Below are positions 34,626 through 46,500 of a stretch of DNA of 64,000 nucleotides, piece after piece. The notes below the pieces were generated by a model. It was not told the origin of the DNA. It saw only the letters and a list, made by a program, of their open reading frames with translations, and made no database searches. Both the position numbers and the translations under genes were made by a program. The number at the start of each line of letters is the position of its first letter. Position 1 is the stretch's first letter. Source of the DNA: Oscheius tipulae (Eukaryota > Nematoda > Chromadorea > Rhabditida > Rhabditidae); the NCBI GenBank assembly GCA_037178975.1, contig JASJZH010000003.1:7440001-7504000 (forward strand), written 5' to 3'.

Positions 34626-35648
34626 ATGTATGGGCAGCTTCTGCGAACGAGATCTCCATTCTCGATTAGTACCTGTCGACTAGCAGCCCCAGGTCCAAAT
34701 ATTGACCACTATGCCGTACTAGAAATCAAGCCGGAAGCCTCTACCAAGGTTTTTTGCCCTCATAAAAGCAAAAAAAGATCTTCAGGAAGTAAAGACAGCC
34801 TATTACAAGCTCTCGAAACAACATCATCCTGATACGAACCCGGACAATAAGGATGACGCGGCGAGGAAGTTCCACGAGGTTTGTGATACCATTTTTCTTG
34901 AATAAAAGCCCTATTTTGGGTAGCAAAAGCATACGAAATCCTCGGCTCGGACGAGCAGCGCCGACTCTACGACCTGTCCAGGATACGAATGTCTCCAGAC
35001 CTGAGGTAACCCCATTTTCTAGCTGAAAACGCTCTATTCCAGTCAAAACAATCACAGAAGGCCAGGAACGTCCCGAGAGAAGCAGTACACAGACATTGAC
35101 ATTGACTACAAGACATTTGAGCAGTTCCAGAGAAGCACGAGACGGAGACGACAATTCCACTCGCATTTCGAGATGCCTGATGAATTTTACGCGGAATTTG
35201 GAGCGAATAAGGGCTCGAGGGTATTCAAGAGCGAGTACGAGGAGGCTACGGACAAGGTGGGCTCATTTTCTTGTTAATTATGGGTCTACACCGAGGCAAA
35301 AAATAGAGAAATTTTCGCGAAAAGTCTTCTACACGGTCGGAGACGGCTGGTATGATCCTAGAGTGCTTACGTTCCAATTTTTGTGCAGGAAATAACTGAA
35401 GAACTAAGCCATAATTACAGGCTCACGCGATGTACAAGGACAGCCGAGCCGCTCAACGAGAATACGAGGAACTCCAACGAGAAGTGCAGCGAAAGAACGA
35501 GGAACAGCAGAAAAAGTACCCGATCCCAACATTCGAGCAGCTAATTCAGGAGAAGAGACAAAAAGAAGCGCAAGAACAGAAGAAATACTTGGCCGGTCTG
35601 CTCAGTGTTTGCAGCCTGGCCATGTTACTCTTCCTCATTCAAAAATAG
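34626..35648 (+). CDS. Membrane-anchored DnaJ-domain protein (DNAJC4-like)
   Basis: Exons begin 34626-34748, 34786-34882 and 34924 onward. The donor at 34883 (GTTT|GTGATA) is the one that keeps the J-domain in frame. The J-domain occupies about residues 26-90: HYAVLEIKPEAS, YYKLSKQ, the Hsp70-activating HPD in HHPDTNPDN, and FHEVSKAYEILGS...RRLYD. The middle is basic and Gln/Glu rich. A glutamate/glutamine-rich helix (REYEELQREVQRKNEEQQKK) precedes one C-terminal hydrophobic segment (LAGLLSVCSLAMLLFLI) ending at the stop, so the protein is probably tail- or membrane-anchored. This order (short N-terminus, J-domain, C-terminal membrane segment) recalls DNAJC4, but other small DNAJC proteins are possible. 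AATAAA follows about 20 nt after the stop. Confidence 0.85.
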
Positions 35649-36106
35649 ATTGTTTTTGTATAGAAAAAGAGCGGAATAAAGATTTTTTAGTATATCATAT
35701 CGTAGCTGGAATGAATATGGAAAGGTTGGGTGATAAACGGTCAACAAAATAGCAAAATAAGTCGGAATTGATGCTGATTTTGTTACGTTTGTCTATTTTT
35801 GATGTTACAAGCTTGACTGATGCCCTGTTGGGGCTGGTGACAGGTAGATGCTGTTCCACTCGAGCTACCCTTACGGGAACAGCATTCCCCCAAAGATGTT
35901 CTCTCCCAAATTGACTCGTTTTGCGAACAACTAGTAGATTCAATGAACTTTATAGCTAGATTCGATGAAAAACAGCTTTGATACTTGTCAGGTAAACAAA
36001 TAACAATGCTTTTCCCTTGAAATCTGCCTCATTCCCCTGAGAAACCCCCAAAAATCTGACCAATTGTCAGTTGAGCTCTCAGGGAAAAACTGATTGCCTT
36101 GTACAG

Positions 36107-36176
36107 ACTGGCCGAATGGTGCGCATTACAGCCCCAGAAGCCAGGGCTCGCGGGTTCGATTCCCGATCAAGCGCAC
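36107..36176 (+). repeat. tRNA-like sequence
   Basis: A box TGGCCGAATGGTGC and B box GGTTCGATTCC (36153-36163), with a 5-bp AGCCC/GGGCT anticodon stem between them. The best-folding tRNA-like copy in the window, perhaps Leu/Ser-tRNA derived. It ends near GCGCAC, with no standard acceptor-stem pairing evident. Confidence 0.5.
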
Positions 36177-36549
36177 AGACACCCTGTAAGAGTCTCAACT
36201 TGACTCAACGGGCCTGAAAGACCTGCGCGAAATGGAGACCGGGGATTTTACGTATGCTGACCGCGTGCTGTGGTCGGCATCCCGGATCCCCAGGACAGAT
36301 TTTTGATTTTTATGATAACACTATGAGCTGAAACCCTGTCTCTCTGTCTTTCATTTCCAGACAAGAGATCGATGAACCAGAGAGTAAAGAGGCTAGATCT
36401 GTACTAGACAAATTGTCAAAAGACATTAAGTCTATCTTTGTGTAGAGCCATTATTCCAGACAAGAATAGAGAAGCATGACCCTAAAACTACTGGTAGTCA
36501 GGTTGAGCAGTCATGGCTTTCTCTGTCTGTTTCCAGCGAAGAGCGGCGC

Positions 36550-36800
36550 CTGAATTTGAGTGCCCGCCGCCCAGTGTTTGCATGCGACAGTGAAATTTAC
36601 AAATTTTTGAATTTTCACCATCGTGAAGGGGGACAATGAACAATGGTAGTCGCCTTCCGTCTTCAGTAGACCATCCACATCCTGGCCCATCAGAGCTTCG
36701 TGGAAGTAGGGCAGATCCGCCTTGTGCTGCTGCTCCTCCTTCGCGCCCGACGGATGCTGGTTCCTCGACAACTGGCTGTCCCGAAGGCAGCTCCTGGCTG
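36550..36800 (-). pseudogene. Possible SH2-domain fragment with frame break
   Basis: Minus strand reads LPYFHEALMGQDVDGLLKTEGDY, resembling the start of an SH2 domain (aromatic, H-E/G, then LL-x-x-x-GDF/Y). The expected next strands continue only in another frame, as LFIVPLHDGENSKICKFHC. No flanking exons or kinase domain are visible. Interpreted as a broken or very partial copy; chance similarity remains possible. Confidence 0.25.
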
Positions 36801-37657
36801 ACTTGTCAAGAGATAAGAGCTGACATGTCAACTTCATTCCAGACAAGCGTGTTCTGTCAAGGTAAGATTGACAGGATCTTTAGCCGGTCATGGTATTCTC
36901 GAAATCGAATAACACAACTAGACGAGCATCGGTTTGGATAGGAAGACAGGCTGACCAGCCTCACAGTATGAAAGGAAGGCCGTTCGACAGAAACTGACAG
37001 GCTGGTAAAAGGCAAAAACCGGATTAGGTGGCATAGCAGATCGAGAAGAATTCTCTTTTTAAATCTTTTTAAAATTCTAGCAATCCTAAATTTTGTAAGA
37101 GCCTTGTCGAGAAAAATTCTGACAAGACTTGGCTGGACAAATGAGACAATAAGAATCCAATCTATCGCTAGTTATTCCCTTCAGAATGTTGTTTCTTCTA
37201 CCAAGATCATGTTGCTTTTCTTGTCAAGCACCAATTCATTTGCACTCACTGTCTCACCTACTTTCTTCCGTCTTGAAATTAAGTCAAGCATCGATCAGCG
37301 GTTTCCAACAGGCTATGTCGTCCATTTCAGTTCTTGGGCCTTCAGGACTACTGTAGTCTTCGCAAGGCTCCGGTAACTGAAAAAAAACGATTGGAAAGGC
37401 GAGAAAGATTTTTCAAAAATAATCTGTCACAGGACACAACAAACATCAAATAAAGGTGTCCGAAGAGAGAGAATGCTAATCTGACTATGTTCGGCTGTAT
37501 TCGTAGTTTCAGCATTTCCGATTCAATCGTCCTCTCCATTCATGTTGGCAGCTCACGGTTTTTCGAACTCTGTAAATCATCCATTTACATCGGAATCGTA
37601 AGCGCCAAAATAGAACTTTATTTCACAAACAGCAAAAAACAACTTTAGTAGACAATC

Positions 37658-39327
37658 TTACGACTCGTTAGCTGCTGCGGCGAGCTGTTCGAGAAACGCC
37701 ATATGAGCATCAGAAGGGCAAATGGCCGGATGATGATCGGTATCGCGGCAGTATGGACATGTAGGCGGTTGGAAGCATATTCTGGAGGGGTGGAAGCACA
37801 GACAAAGACTGCATAACATGCGAAAGTTCTTGATTCCGACGCGCCATTTCATTCTCGAATAATTGCTGAAATTGATTGTTTTCGAGAGCCAAACGACAAA
37901 AGAACCTGCAGTCGTCTGAGCTGTGATCATTCTGCCAGCAGAAGACACATCGCTCAGCCAAATTGAAATTGATTGGGGTAATGAATTCGCCTTCTGACTC
38001 TTGGGGTTCCTTCTTCTTCGAGATGAGCTTCTTTCGCTGGCGACGAGTCTTCCGGTGCTTGGGACGGCCATCTTGCGGCGTGTTCTCGTCCGATTCGTCG
38101 TCGGAAGAAGCGCTTGAGATGACACGACGAGGTCTGGGAATGTTCTGGAAGCGTTTTCTTCACACTGTAGCGTGGAATACAAGTTACCTGATGTTGCTTG
38201 AGCAATTCAAGTGCTTGATCGAATTTGTCGCTCATCTTGAGAACCGACTCCATGGCTTCCTGGTGAGCTCGACCGATCTTCTTGTTTTCCTGCATCAGAT
38301 ACTCGTTCTGTTTCTGGAGTCCCTCGACCAGGCAGTTCATCCCGTCCGAGGACTTGATACTCAGGGTCTTGATTTCTTGCATCATTCGATCCATCTTGAC
38401 ATGCAAACCAGTATCCGATCTAGTCTTTGCAACTGCGGGCGAATTCGAAGCCTTTCGTCTGAAATGGGCGAATTCGCAGCCTTTCGTCTGAAATGAATGC
38501 CATGAAACTAACAGTGCCAACAGGTCATACCTGAAACGCCCGAGGCTCCTCCACATGGCCAGGGTCGTAGCCTTCAAACCTTTCCGGCTGATTGCCGTTA
38601 TCAGTCCAATCCGGCTGGAAAAGCTCTGCTGAAGGGCGGAAGTGGTCGTGAGCTGGCTCCCTGGGCGGCGGCAGAGCTGCCGACGACGGCACGTAGGCTT
38701 TGCCGAAGGGACTGTAAAGCTGAAAATCAAGTTAAGGTGTCTTAGACAAGCATAGGTGTTTTGAGCATAACATACAACCAAGTAGCACTGTCAACAAACC
38801 TGCAAGTAATCGTCGACTTCCTCCTCCAACTCGACATCTCTCAGCGGTCGGTAGTCGCGCATCGAGTCCTCCAGCGTCACGTCGCGACTGACAGACTGCA
38901 TCCTTACCTCCTTCTTCTAAAGTTTGAACTTGTTACAAAAAGATGATAAAACTGACCGCTCCCTTGCAGGTCAGCAAATGTTGCCTGAGGGAAGACTTGT
39001 CTGAGGCGCTGTAGTCGCATTTCTGACAGCCGAACGGCTTCTCACCAGTATGAATCCGTCTGTGGATGTTGAGAGCCGTCGAACTCCGATTTTTGCGTCC
39101 ACACACGTCGCATTTGTATTTGTCTGAAACATGAATCTATAGCAAGAATGGAGATTGAGCTGACCCGTATGCGTATTGAAGTGGGAATGGAGAATCGCAT
39201 TGGTCTGGTAGCTCTTTTCACAGAGCTGACACTGGTAGGGACGCTTCTGGCCAGCCTTCTTGATATGCCCGTCCTCCTTCTTGATATTCGGAGGCTGCTC
39301 GTTTTTGGCTCTAGTTTTGCGAGGCAT
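37658..39327 (-). CDS. C2H2 zinc-finger protein with C-terminal CCHC knuckles
   Basis: The start at 39327 lies 1 nt after a TTTTTCAG acceptor. Exon 1 encodes a basic stretch and C2H2 finger 1, YQCQLCEKSYQTNAILHSHF. Exon 2 gives YKCDVCGRKNRSSTALNIHRRIH,TGEKPFGCQKCDYSASDKSSLRQH (fingers 2 and 3 with a TGEKPF linker). The central part is acidic, then proline rich, then a coiled coil (MDRMMQEIKTL...LKMSDKFDQALELLKQHQ). A basic serine-rich segment follows. The end has two CX2CX4HX4C knuckles, CVFCWQNDHSSDDC and CPYCRDTDHHPAIC, and then AAAANES. Joining the two knuckles needs a 40-nt intron right after the first, or a 22-nt intron later; the 40-nt one has better splice sites. It is probably a nucleic-acid-binding nuclear protein, orthologue unknown. 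Confidence 0.8.
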
Positions 39328-39858
39328 GCTGAAAAACAACGTTAGTAAACTGAGATGGAAGACCGGTGAGGAGCAAATTCAGAGCACAAAAACGGGACCA
39401 AAACGTGGAAGGAAAAACGGCAAGATTTTTTTTTTTAGGATTCTCGTCTTTTCCGCTCGTGTATCGGTATCACCCAGGGTTACGGTAATGTCAACCGCGG
39501 GGTTTCAAACAGATGGAAATTGTTTGGTTTTCTGCCCCACTTTTGTACTTCTTTTGCGTCGATTTTCATTAATCGTTTAATTAGAAGGAACTTATAAATA
39601 CGACTAAGCAAAAAGAGTAACTAGGTTGCTGATTTTTTTCTTAAGCTCAGTTTGTTTATTGTCGAGACTATAGACCACCTAATAGAAGCTCTACCATAAA
39701 AAAAGTAGTCATAATTCTGTTGTTATTGCGAGTAAAAAAGCTGTGCTCTTGTTGCTCAACCTGGGCAGTTTTTCACCAAGTTGTCCCTGTTTTTCCTGTC
39801 TCCATACACTTTTATGATGTTCTTCTTTCATTTACAAACATGCTCAACGTGTTTTCAG
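39328..39858. promoter_or_regulatory. Divergent region between zinc-finger and kelch-like genes
   Basis: 531 bp between divergent start codons. Splice acceptors abut both ATGs. No core promoter element or repeat recognised. Confidence 0.35.
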
Positions 39859-42737
39859 ATGATAAAAACCACCGACATCACATTTCCCTGGGGAGAGCAG
39901 GTGCACTACTTGGAGCATCAATTCAGTAAGTTTTACGCCACTTTTCTCTAACAATTTCAAACAATACCCTGCAAAATAACTTTCAGAGCACTGGAGAAAC
40001 GCGCTCTTTCAGGATGTCCAAGAATCGTTCGACCAGAAGGTGCTCTACTTCCTATATGACCCGGCCGCTGATGAGGAGTGCGGAACAACGTGGGTGTTTG
40101 CAATTTTCATTCTATTTTTTTGCTGAACCTGAATGAGCTGAAATCTTGCAGTGGACATTATCGCAAAGGCGAGCCCGGGCTGGCCCTCTTCAACGTCGAG
40201 GCACACAGCTTTGCCGGCCTCATTCCTCTTCGTCATGCTGGTAAATTCGTTATTATGTCTGGAAACTTCGAAATTCTAGGCACATTGAAGTTCTTATTCA
40301 GTCTGAAGTGCCCGAGCCCGCAGGGCGGCAGCAGTCTCATCCTCGTCACCGACGAATTCAATCACAACTATCAACAGAACAAGGTGAGGCTTTATGAGAG
40401 TATTTTGTGGGGAATTCCGCTGGGTGGATGCTCTTGTAGACTGTAGTGCTTCAAAAGTGCAGGCTACCTAATTTTACGGTGTTTTTCCCATAGACTGGTG
40501 TGCTAACTGCTAGGCTGTTGGTAAACGGCGGCCAGTTTTTCATAATCACATCCTGCCATTCTTCAGAGATGAAATTTTGTTCGTCAGCAAAAAAGCCAAT
40601 TTCAGCTCCACATCTATCGTCTGGACATGACTCACGACGGAAAGTACGTGGCCGAGAGTCGCAGCCTCCTCATCGAGCCCATACCGATCGGCGGCGAGTA
40701 CATCTGCAGTTTGAGAGAGGACGCGCCGGAAATCGTCGTCCTAGCCGGACCGGGAATGCACGTCTACCGCATTGACTGCATGGCCCAGATGCCGACCGAA
40801 GCCGGCTACTATTCGGTGTCCGGGGCGGACTTGAGCCATTTCTACGACGGCTTCCTCAATAACGGGTTCGTTTTTAAACCACGTTTGTCTAGAAATCGCT
40901 TCAAATTGCAGTAAAGTGATCCTTCTCTCTGCCCACACCGACGGCCTGCTGGACTGGAGCCGAGCTCATGTGATTAGCTTGGACCAGCCCGGCCAAATCT
41001 CGACCCACATGTGCCGTCCGGACCCGAAAATGCAGAACAGCTTTCCGTGGCCGAGAAAGGAATGTGCCATTGACTCGGTCAAAAGTAGGTTTTTTTTTCG
41101 AAGCCAAGTCGAGATACTCTGATGCTTGTTCCTGCTAACAATTGTGAGATAGCATGCAAAAGACACCGAATCGCTCGGGGTTTCTCTAGCTACCAGTAGA
41201 GGCTACGGTATTTTAAGAAACCGAGCTGCTCATAAAAAACAGTCTCTAGCGATTACCGACCAATTTGTTTTCTGTGTCATGGAGTTTCGGGTCAAATAGC
41301 TTCACTGATCTTCTTGCTCTGTGTTCACGGTAGCAGCCTTCAATTTGACAAACAACTAGAAAAAACACCCAGAGATGTTTGGAAACGGCTTTTCAATGTT
41401 TCTCTGGGTCACAAAGACGTTATAGCTTCTCCAATCTACACTTTTGAGCACAGCACCCAAAACAGGAAATTTGACTAGAACCAGGCTAGGGACACTATTT
41501 AGCCAATCAATCCGTATAGCCTTTCCCCTGACACTGTTGAAGACGCCAAAAACCTATTTAGAAGGTGTCCAAATGTCAAGAGGTCTCTGAAACTCTCTAT
41601 GTCAAATACATTTATTTATCTCCATTTTTTCCAGAGGGTCTGGTGATGGCCGGTGGCGAGCGTGTCAACGAATACACCGGCAACGTGACGCGTCTTCGTG
41701 ACTACTGGCTGCTGAAGACGGCTGGGAATAGCTTCGAATGGGAGATGATCCAGGAGAACGAGATGCCCTGCGACCTGATCGAGCCACGTCTCACCGTCGC
41801 CTCGAATTCCGGCAATATCTATCTCTGGGGCGACTACGATATCCCGGTGGCCGGCTTCGTGCTGCAGGGAACACATCTTCGCATTTTCAGAGTCAGTTAC
41901 TTCTCTTATTTTTTGTACAAAATGGTTCCAGATTACGGGCCTTGAAGAGCCGCATCCCTACAACCATCCCCAGCTGGCCAGTGCTCCGACAACAGAAATC
42001 GGCTTTCAGATGACGCCCGAGGCGCGCTATGCTTCGATCAAGCAAAAAGAGGAGGATATGCAACCGCTTATTCAGAAGCAGGTACGTAGCTCGTTTTCTT
42101 TTACGATACACGGGCGACAGTTTGAGCTTACCCTAGAAAATATGTAATTGTTGTCTATTCAAATTCTGTTCCTAATTAGAGTGTTTCGTAACAGAGTTTC
42201 CTTTCCTAACTATACCTTCCGAATTCAAAACACTAAGTAATTACTGGGAATCAATTAAACTCAGGGACTACTAGGGAACTTCGTTCGTGAGACATAAAGA
42301 GTACCGAAAAACGAGAGAGAATATTTTAGAAGGTTTTCTGAGTTATAAAGGAGATTGTACGGAAGCAGGGATGGCCAATCAGACTGTAAATTCTAATTTG
42401 GACAGATTTAACAAGTCTAGGCCGGATGGTGCGCTTGTCAAAAAAAGCAAATCTCGCGGATAGCAGAAATCATTTTTTCGAGACCGAACGAGGGCTTTTT
42501 GACTATAAAACTGATCTGTTTCTTTTCCAGAAACTCTTTTTCTAGGCCCCGGAACGCTACTGGAGCTTCATCTCGCCGGAGAAGACACCAATTCTGGTCC
42601 AAGCGCCGATCTGCCCCTTCCTCCAGCCAGCTCCCCCGCTCAACTTGTCAGTCGATCAGCCGCCCGTCTACAATGCTCTCACCTACCGCGATCCGGAGGA
42701 GCAGAAGAAGAAGCGCAGATGCTGCCGCCTCATGTAA
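39859..42737 (+). CDS. Kelch-like beta-rich protein with possible CAAX end, unidentified
   Basis: The start at 39859 directly follows GTTTTCAG. Exons are 39859-39925, then parts near 39987-40089, 40152-40241, 40279-40383, 40604-40865, 40915-41084, 41635-41890, 41931-42081 and 42546-42737. The order reads PWGEQVHYLEHQF, KVLYFLYDPAADEECG, GHYRKGEPGLALFNVEAHSF, LILVTDEFNHNYQQNK, EIVVLAGPGMHVYRID, VILLSAHTDGLLDW, GLVMAGGERVNEYTG and GNIYLWGDYD. This looks like repeated beta-blades of a propeller. The C-terminus is proline rich and then EQKKKRRCCRLM, a polybasic stretch and CRLM, which could be a farnesylated CAAX box. There is no signal peptide. The stop overlaps a GTAAG, so a further exon cannot be excluded. 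I do not recognise the family. An intron carries a tRNA-like fragment at 42418. Confidence 0.7.
42418..42450 (+). repeat. Truncated tRNA-like fragment
   Basis: GGCCGGATGGTGCGC matches the A-box half of the 36107-36176 copy (GGCCGAATGGTGCGC) at 14 of 15 bases. The B-box half is missing. Confidence 0.35.
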
Positions 42738-43530
42738 GCCTCTCCTCTGTTTCTCTTCCTACAAAACTGTATTTTGCATGTTGTTCTCTCTTTCCCTCGA
42801 TACTTCTAGTCTATTTTCTATTCTCTCTTCTCCTCTAAGAGACCCCCATGCATTCGTCTTCACTTATATTCTTATTCGTTGTTCCGATGAATTTACGTAT
42901 TTTCAGAGCTTTCTTTTTTTCAACGTTTCCGAACTACAGTAACCACATTGGGAGATTCCAAACGAGGGAAACGTCGAGATTTTTCATGTCTTCTTGACGC
43001 TTTAGTTTTAGCTCCATTTATCCCAGTGTTTGAACCTTTAAACTGAGTGCACGTTTCGAGCAAACGTTGTTCAAAGGTTTTGGGTGATAGTTCAGTTGGT
43101 TAGAGCGCCGACTACGAAATAAAGGAGTAGGTTCGTTCCTCCCCCTATACAATGGTTTCGCGCCTATTTATGGAACATTTTTGAAGAGTTTTAGGGGGCT
43201 TATCAGCGTGTTTTCTTGGTCAGAATCGTTAGTTTTCACTAACCCGCCGGTGTCAATTTTCTGTAAGAACAGTCGCTTTATGATAAACTGAAGAACTCTT
43301 CTGTGAGCTGGGATACTGTAATTTTCCCCAAAAAATTACGAAAAGTGGGTGCCTATCAAAAATTGCGGGGCGAACGCTGGTCACTTTGTCGTTTATGACC
43401 AATACCCTAAGCAACCTTTTTCATGCCGTTTCGTAGGGAACACCATGTACCTTCACACAAAATAACGAACAAGATAATTCAACAAACAAGGACAAAACAT
43501 AACAAGTACGAATTCCCAACAACAGAAACA
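42738..43530. other. Convergent intergenic region
   Basis: About 790 bp between the 3' ends of the kelch-like gene and DDX24. It contains one tRNA-like sequence at 43084-43147; nothing else is recognised. Confidence 0.4.
43084..43147 (+). repeat. tRNA-like sequence, Arg-tRNA-like
   Basis: A box TAGTTCAGTTGGTTAGAGC, anticodon-loop-like CTACGAA and B box GGTTCGTTCC. The 3' side of the anticodon stem is diverged, so it is probably a pseudogene or retroposon. Confidence 0.45.
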
Positions 43531-46500
43531 TTAGTTCTTCTTCTTAAACTGTTTCCCCTTGATGTCACGCGTCTTTAGAGCCTTCCTAGTTCGCTTCTTA
43601 GCATCCTTTGCTTCCTCGAGCTGGTTCTGGAGGTTGTCCAGTGCGTGCGACGAGATTTCCTAATACTTTCTGTTGGAAATCACCAAAAATCCCACCTTCT
43701 TGTACATGGCACTAATTTCCGGGGTGATGAAGCGGGTCTTGGGGTGCTGCTGACGATTCAGCTCGGGTAGCGGGTGCTTCAATTCGGCCAAAAGCTCGGC
43801 CCGGACCCGATCCTGCTTCCTCAAGTAGTCGTTGTACTCGTCGTTCGACTTTTCGCGCTCCTTGTCTCGATCGTCAATGTCCAGATCGGCCTCACGGGCC
43901 ATCTTCTCGAACCAGGTCTCGTTCAGTTTGATCTGGATTTTGTTCTAGGCGTTAAAATTCGTGAAGGAGGTACTTTTTTGGCCCGATAAGAGAGAAGATC
44001 CAGGTCAGAGGCGAGCTTGACACGATGATGAAGAGCGTTCATCAGTTCGTCTGAGTCCACGGGGAACACGGGCAGATCGTCTTCTGGAAAGTTTTTTTTT
44101 TGAGATATGACAAGGTATGATGGCTATAATTCAGTCAGAAATATGCGCAGATAAATGCCAGTACAGCCAGTACGTGAAGTTGTCGAGGATTCGTTTGAGT
44201 TTTGTCTGCTTTCTTCCTGATTTTCGGCGAAGTTTCGATAGTTAAAAATGTGACGAAGGCTTCAATTAAGTCCAACAAAAATTCGTCTAACCAGTCGGGC
44301 TTGTCTCAGCTCCAGCTGGCACCGTCTTATAGGGGACTTTCAAGTTTTTCGAAGGAATAAAAGCTATCGTGGTGGTTCGCTTAAGTTGACAGCAGTCGGC
44401 AGATACTAGTGAGTTTCCACCAAACAACAAACCTTATGTCAAGAACTCCCATGAAATCTTTTCCCAGTATTTTCCAGTTATCCAGACCCTTTTAAAACTT
44501 CAAAAGCCTTCCAAAAATAAACAAACCTCTGTTGAGATTTCTACAGAGCTTCCTGTAGAGATGTGCGTCTTTCGGATCGACCATCAGGACGGTGAGACCC
44601 GTCTCACTGGCTCTGGCTGTTCTTCCCGAGCGATGGATGTACATCTGAAGCTACTTTTTATATGACAAAACAGCCAAAAAACCTCGGCAGTTTTCGGGAC
44701 CTGATAGTGAATGACGTGCTCGATACCTTTGATATCCAGCCCTCGGGCTGCCACATCTGTGGCCAGAAGAATGCTGTTAGGCTGTTCTAATATCCGTTTT
44801 TTAACATATTTAACCCAAAATAACCTGTAAATCGCTCCAGATTCCTCAGCCGCTGGCGCTGAATCATATTGGCATGGAGCATCAGAGGCGTGAAATTGAG
44901 CAGAGTCAGAATACCGTAGAGTCTTCTGGAAGCATCGACGGAATTCGTGAAAATGAGCGTCCGGCCCGTGTAGCGTTTGAGCAGGTAGACCAGGTTGGTG
45001 TCCTGCAAAAAATAATTTTTTTCTTGAGAATTTCGTTGAAAATCATGCTTTTTTGAGCGTCTACTGCTATTTGCACATGTCGTGAAATATCCTGAGTTTG
45101 ACAAGTTGAACTGGCCATTTTTCGGAGTCAAATTGAAACCGAGAATGTTGCAAAATTGGTTACAAAAATGGCGCAATCTTGATGTAAAATTTTTAAAGGA
45201 CTACTTTTACTACTCTCGCTGAACTACAGATTCATAGTACGATCGGCGTACGATATAGTAATAATACAGAAGTCCATGCTTTTCTGCCTTTACTGTAATC
45301 CATTTTCTATCTCATAAGTCCTCCAAAGGACCAGAAAATGCTCACCTTGTCCAGTAGACCAGCACAGTTAAAGCGCGTCTCGACGAGCTTCTCGGCTGTC
45401 CCGAACTCTCTCGTCAAGTCGACGACTTTGTGCTTCTGAGGACGCATTCCAGTCGATTCGATGATCAGCTCTGAATTCTTCCCTCCAATTGTATACCAAA
45501 GTACTAACTCGTTTTTTCCTGAGTGGAGAGCGTCTTCTGCTTGGCTTCCTGCCCGGGACGAGCGGTTTTTTCCGTTGGTACGACGTAGGTCAAAGTGGCC
45601 GAGAAGACGAGCGTCTGTAGCTTGCCAACATCGCTGATTTGGGAGGCACTGAACCGTTCTTTTGGCTCCATTTAATGTGTAATATCAACCTTTTGACCTT
45701 ATCAAGAATCTGGGAGAGTTCTTTGAAGTGACCGTGCTCGACCATCCGGTCCGTCTCATCAATAACGACGCATTGTAGACCACTGAAGTCGGTCAGGTAG
45801 GAGGATTCTTCAGCCTGGAAATGGAAGATATAATAAACCTTTCTAGGGCTAGAAACTGACAGAGAGCGGGCTCTTTTTCTCTCAAACACCAAAAGCGGTC
45901 TCAAGCTGGCCCAAATCCTAAGTTAACGTAGTTTTTTTGGCTAGACTATCTCACATAGTCTGACCTAGCTTTAAGAGTCTACAGACCGTTTTAGCTAGTT
46001 AATTCAGAGAGGGACTTCTATTGTTCGAAATCATGGAAGAAGTGGCCGCCAACATGTTGTGTTCTACTGCTGAAAATAACAAAAGAAATTTTGGTTAAAA
46101 GACCATTCTAAAGGAAACGATTCGGAACAGAAGGTGGATAGCATAAAGAATGCAACCATTTTCACACATAGTCCGTCCCTCTGGTACAAGGCATTCATCT
46201 CCTGGTACAAGTGGAAAGACAAAGAAAGAGAAATTGCTTTGATAACAGTTCAACAGTTATAGCAAAGATCCCTAGGCTGCCAAGATTGTGGGCTGTCAGA
46301 ATGAATGTGAAGACGCCCTCAAGAACAATCAGAGTAAAGCTGTTCTTGCTTTGAAAACATGTCATAGTTCCAAAGAATCGAAAAGCAATTATGAAATTTC
46401 GAAAAAAGTCACTGAATAGCAGCTCGTCTCCGATGAATGTCGTCTCCGCCGTTCTCTCTAGTGTCTTGGGCGTCGTCATGCTGGCTCTGGTAGCCTACTG

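Larger units (their letters stand above)
35700..37657. other. Intergenic region between J-protein and zinc-finger genes
   Basis: About 2 kb between convergent genes. It holds a tRNA-like sequence (36107-36176) and an SH2-like fragment on the minus strand (36550-36800). The rest shows no supported gene. Confidence 0.4.

Noticed and set aside
36107-36176. Functional tRNA gene
   Set aside because: A and B boxes and one stem are good, but no acceptor-stem pairing or clear anticodon loop could be built.
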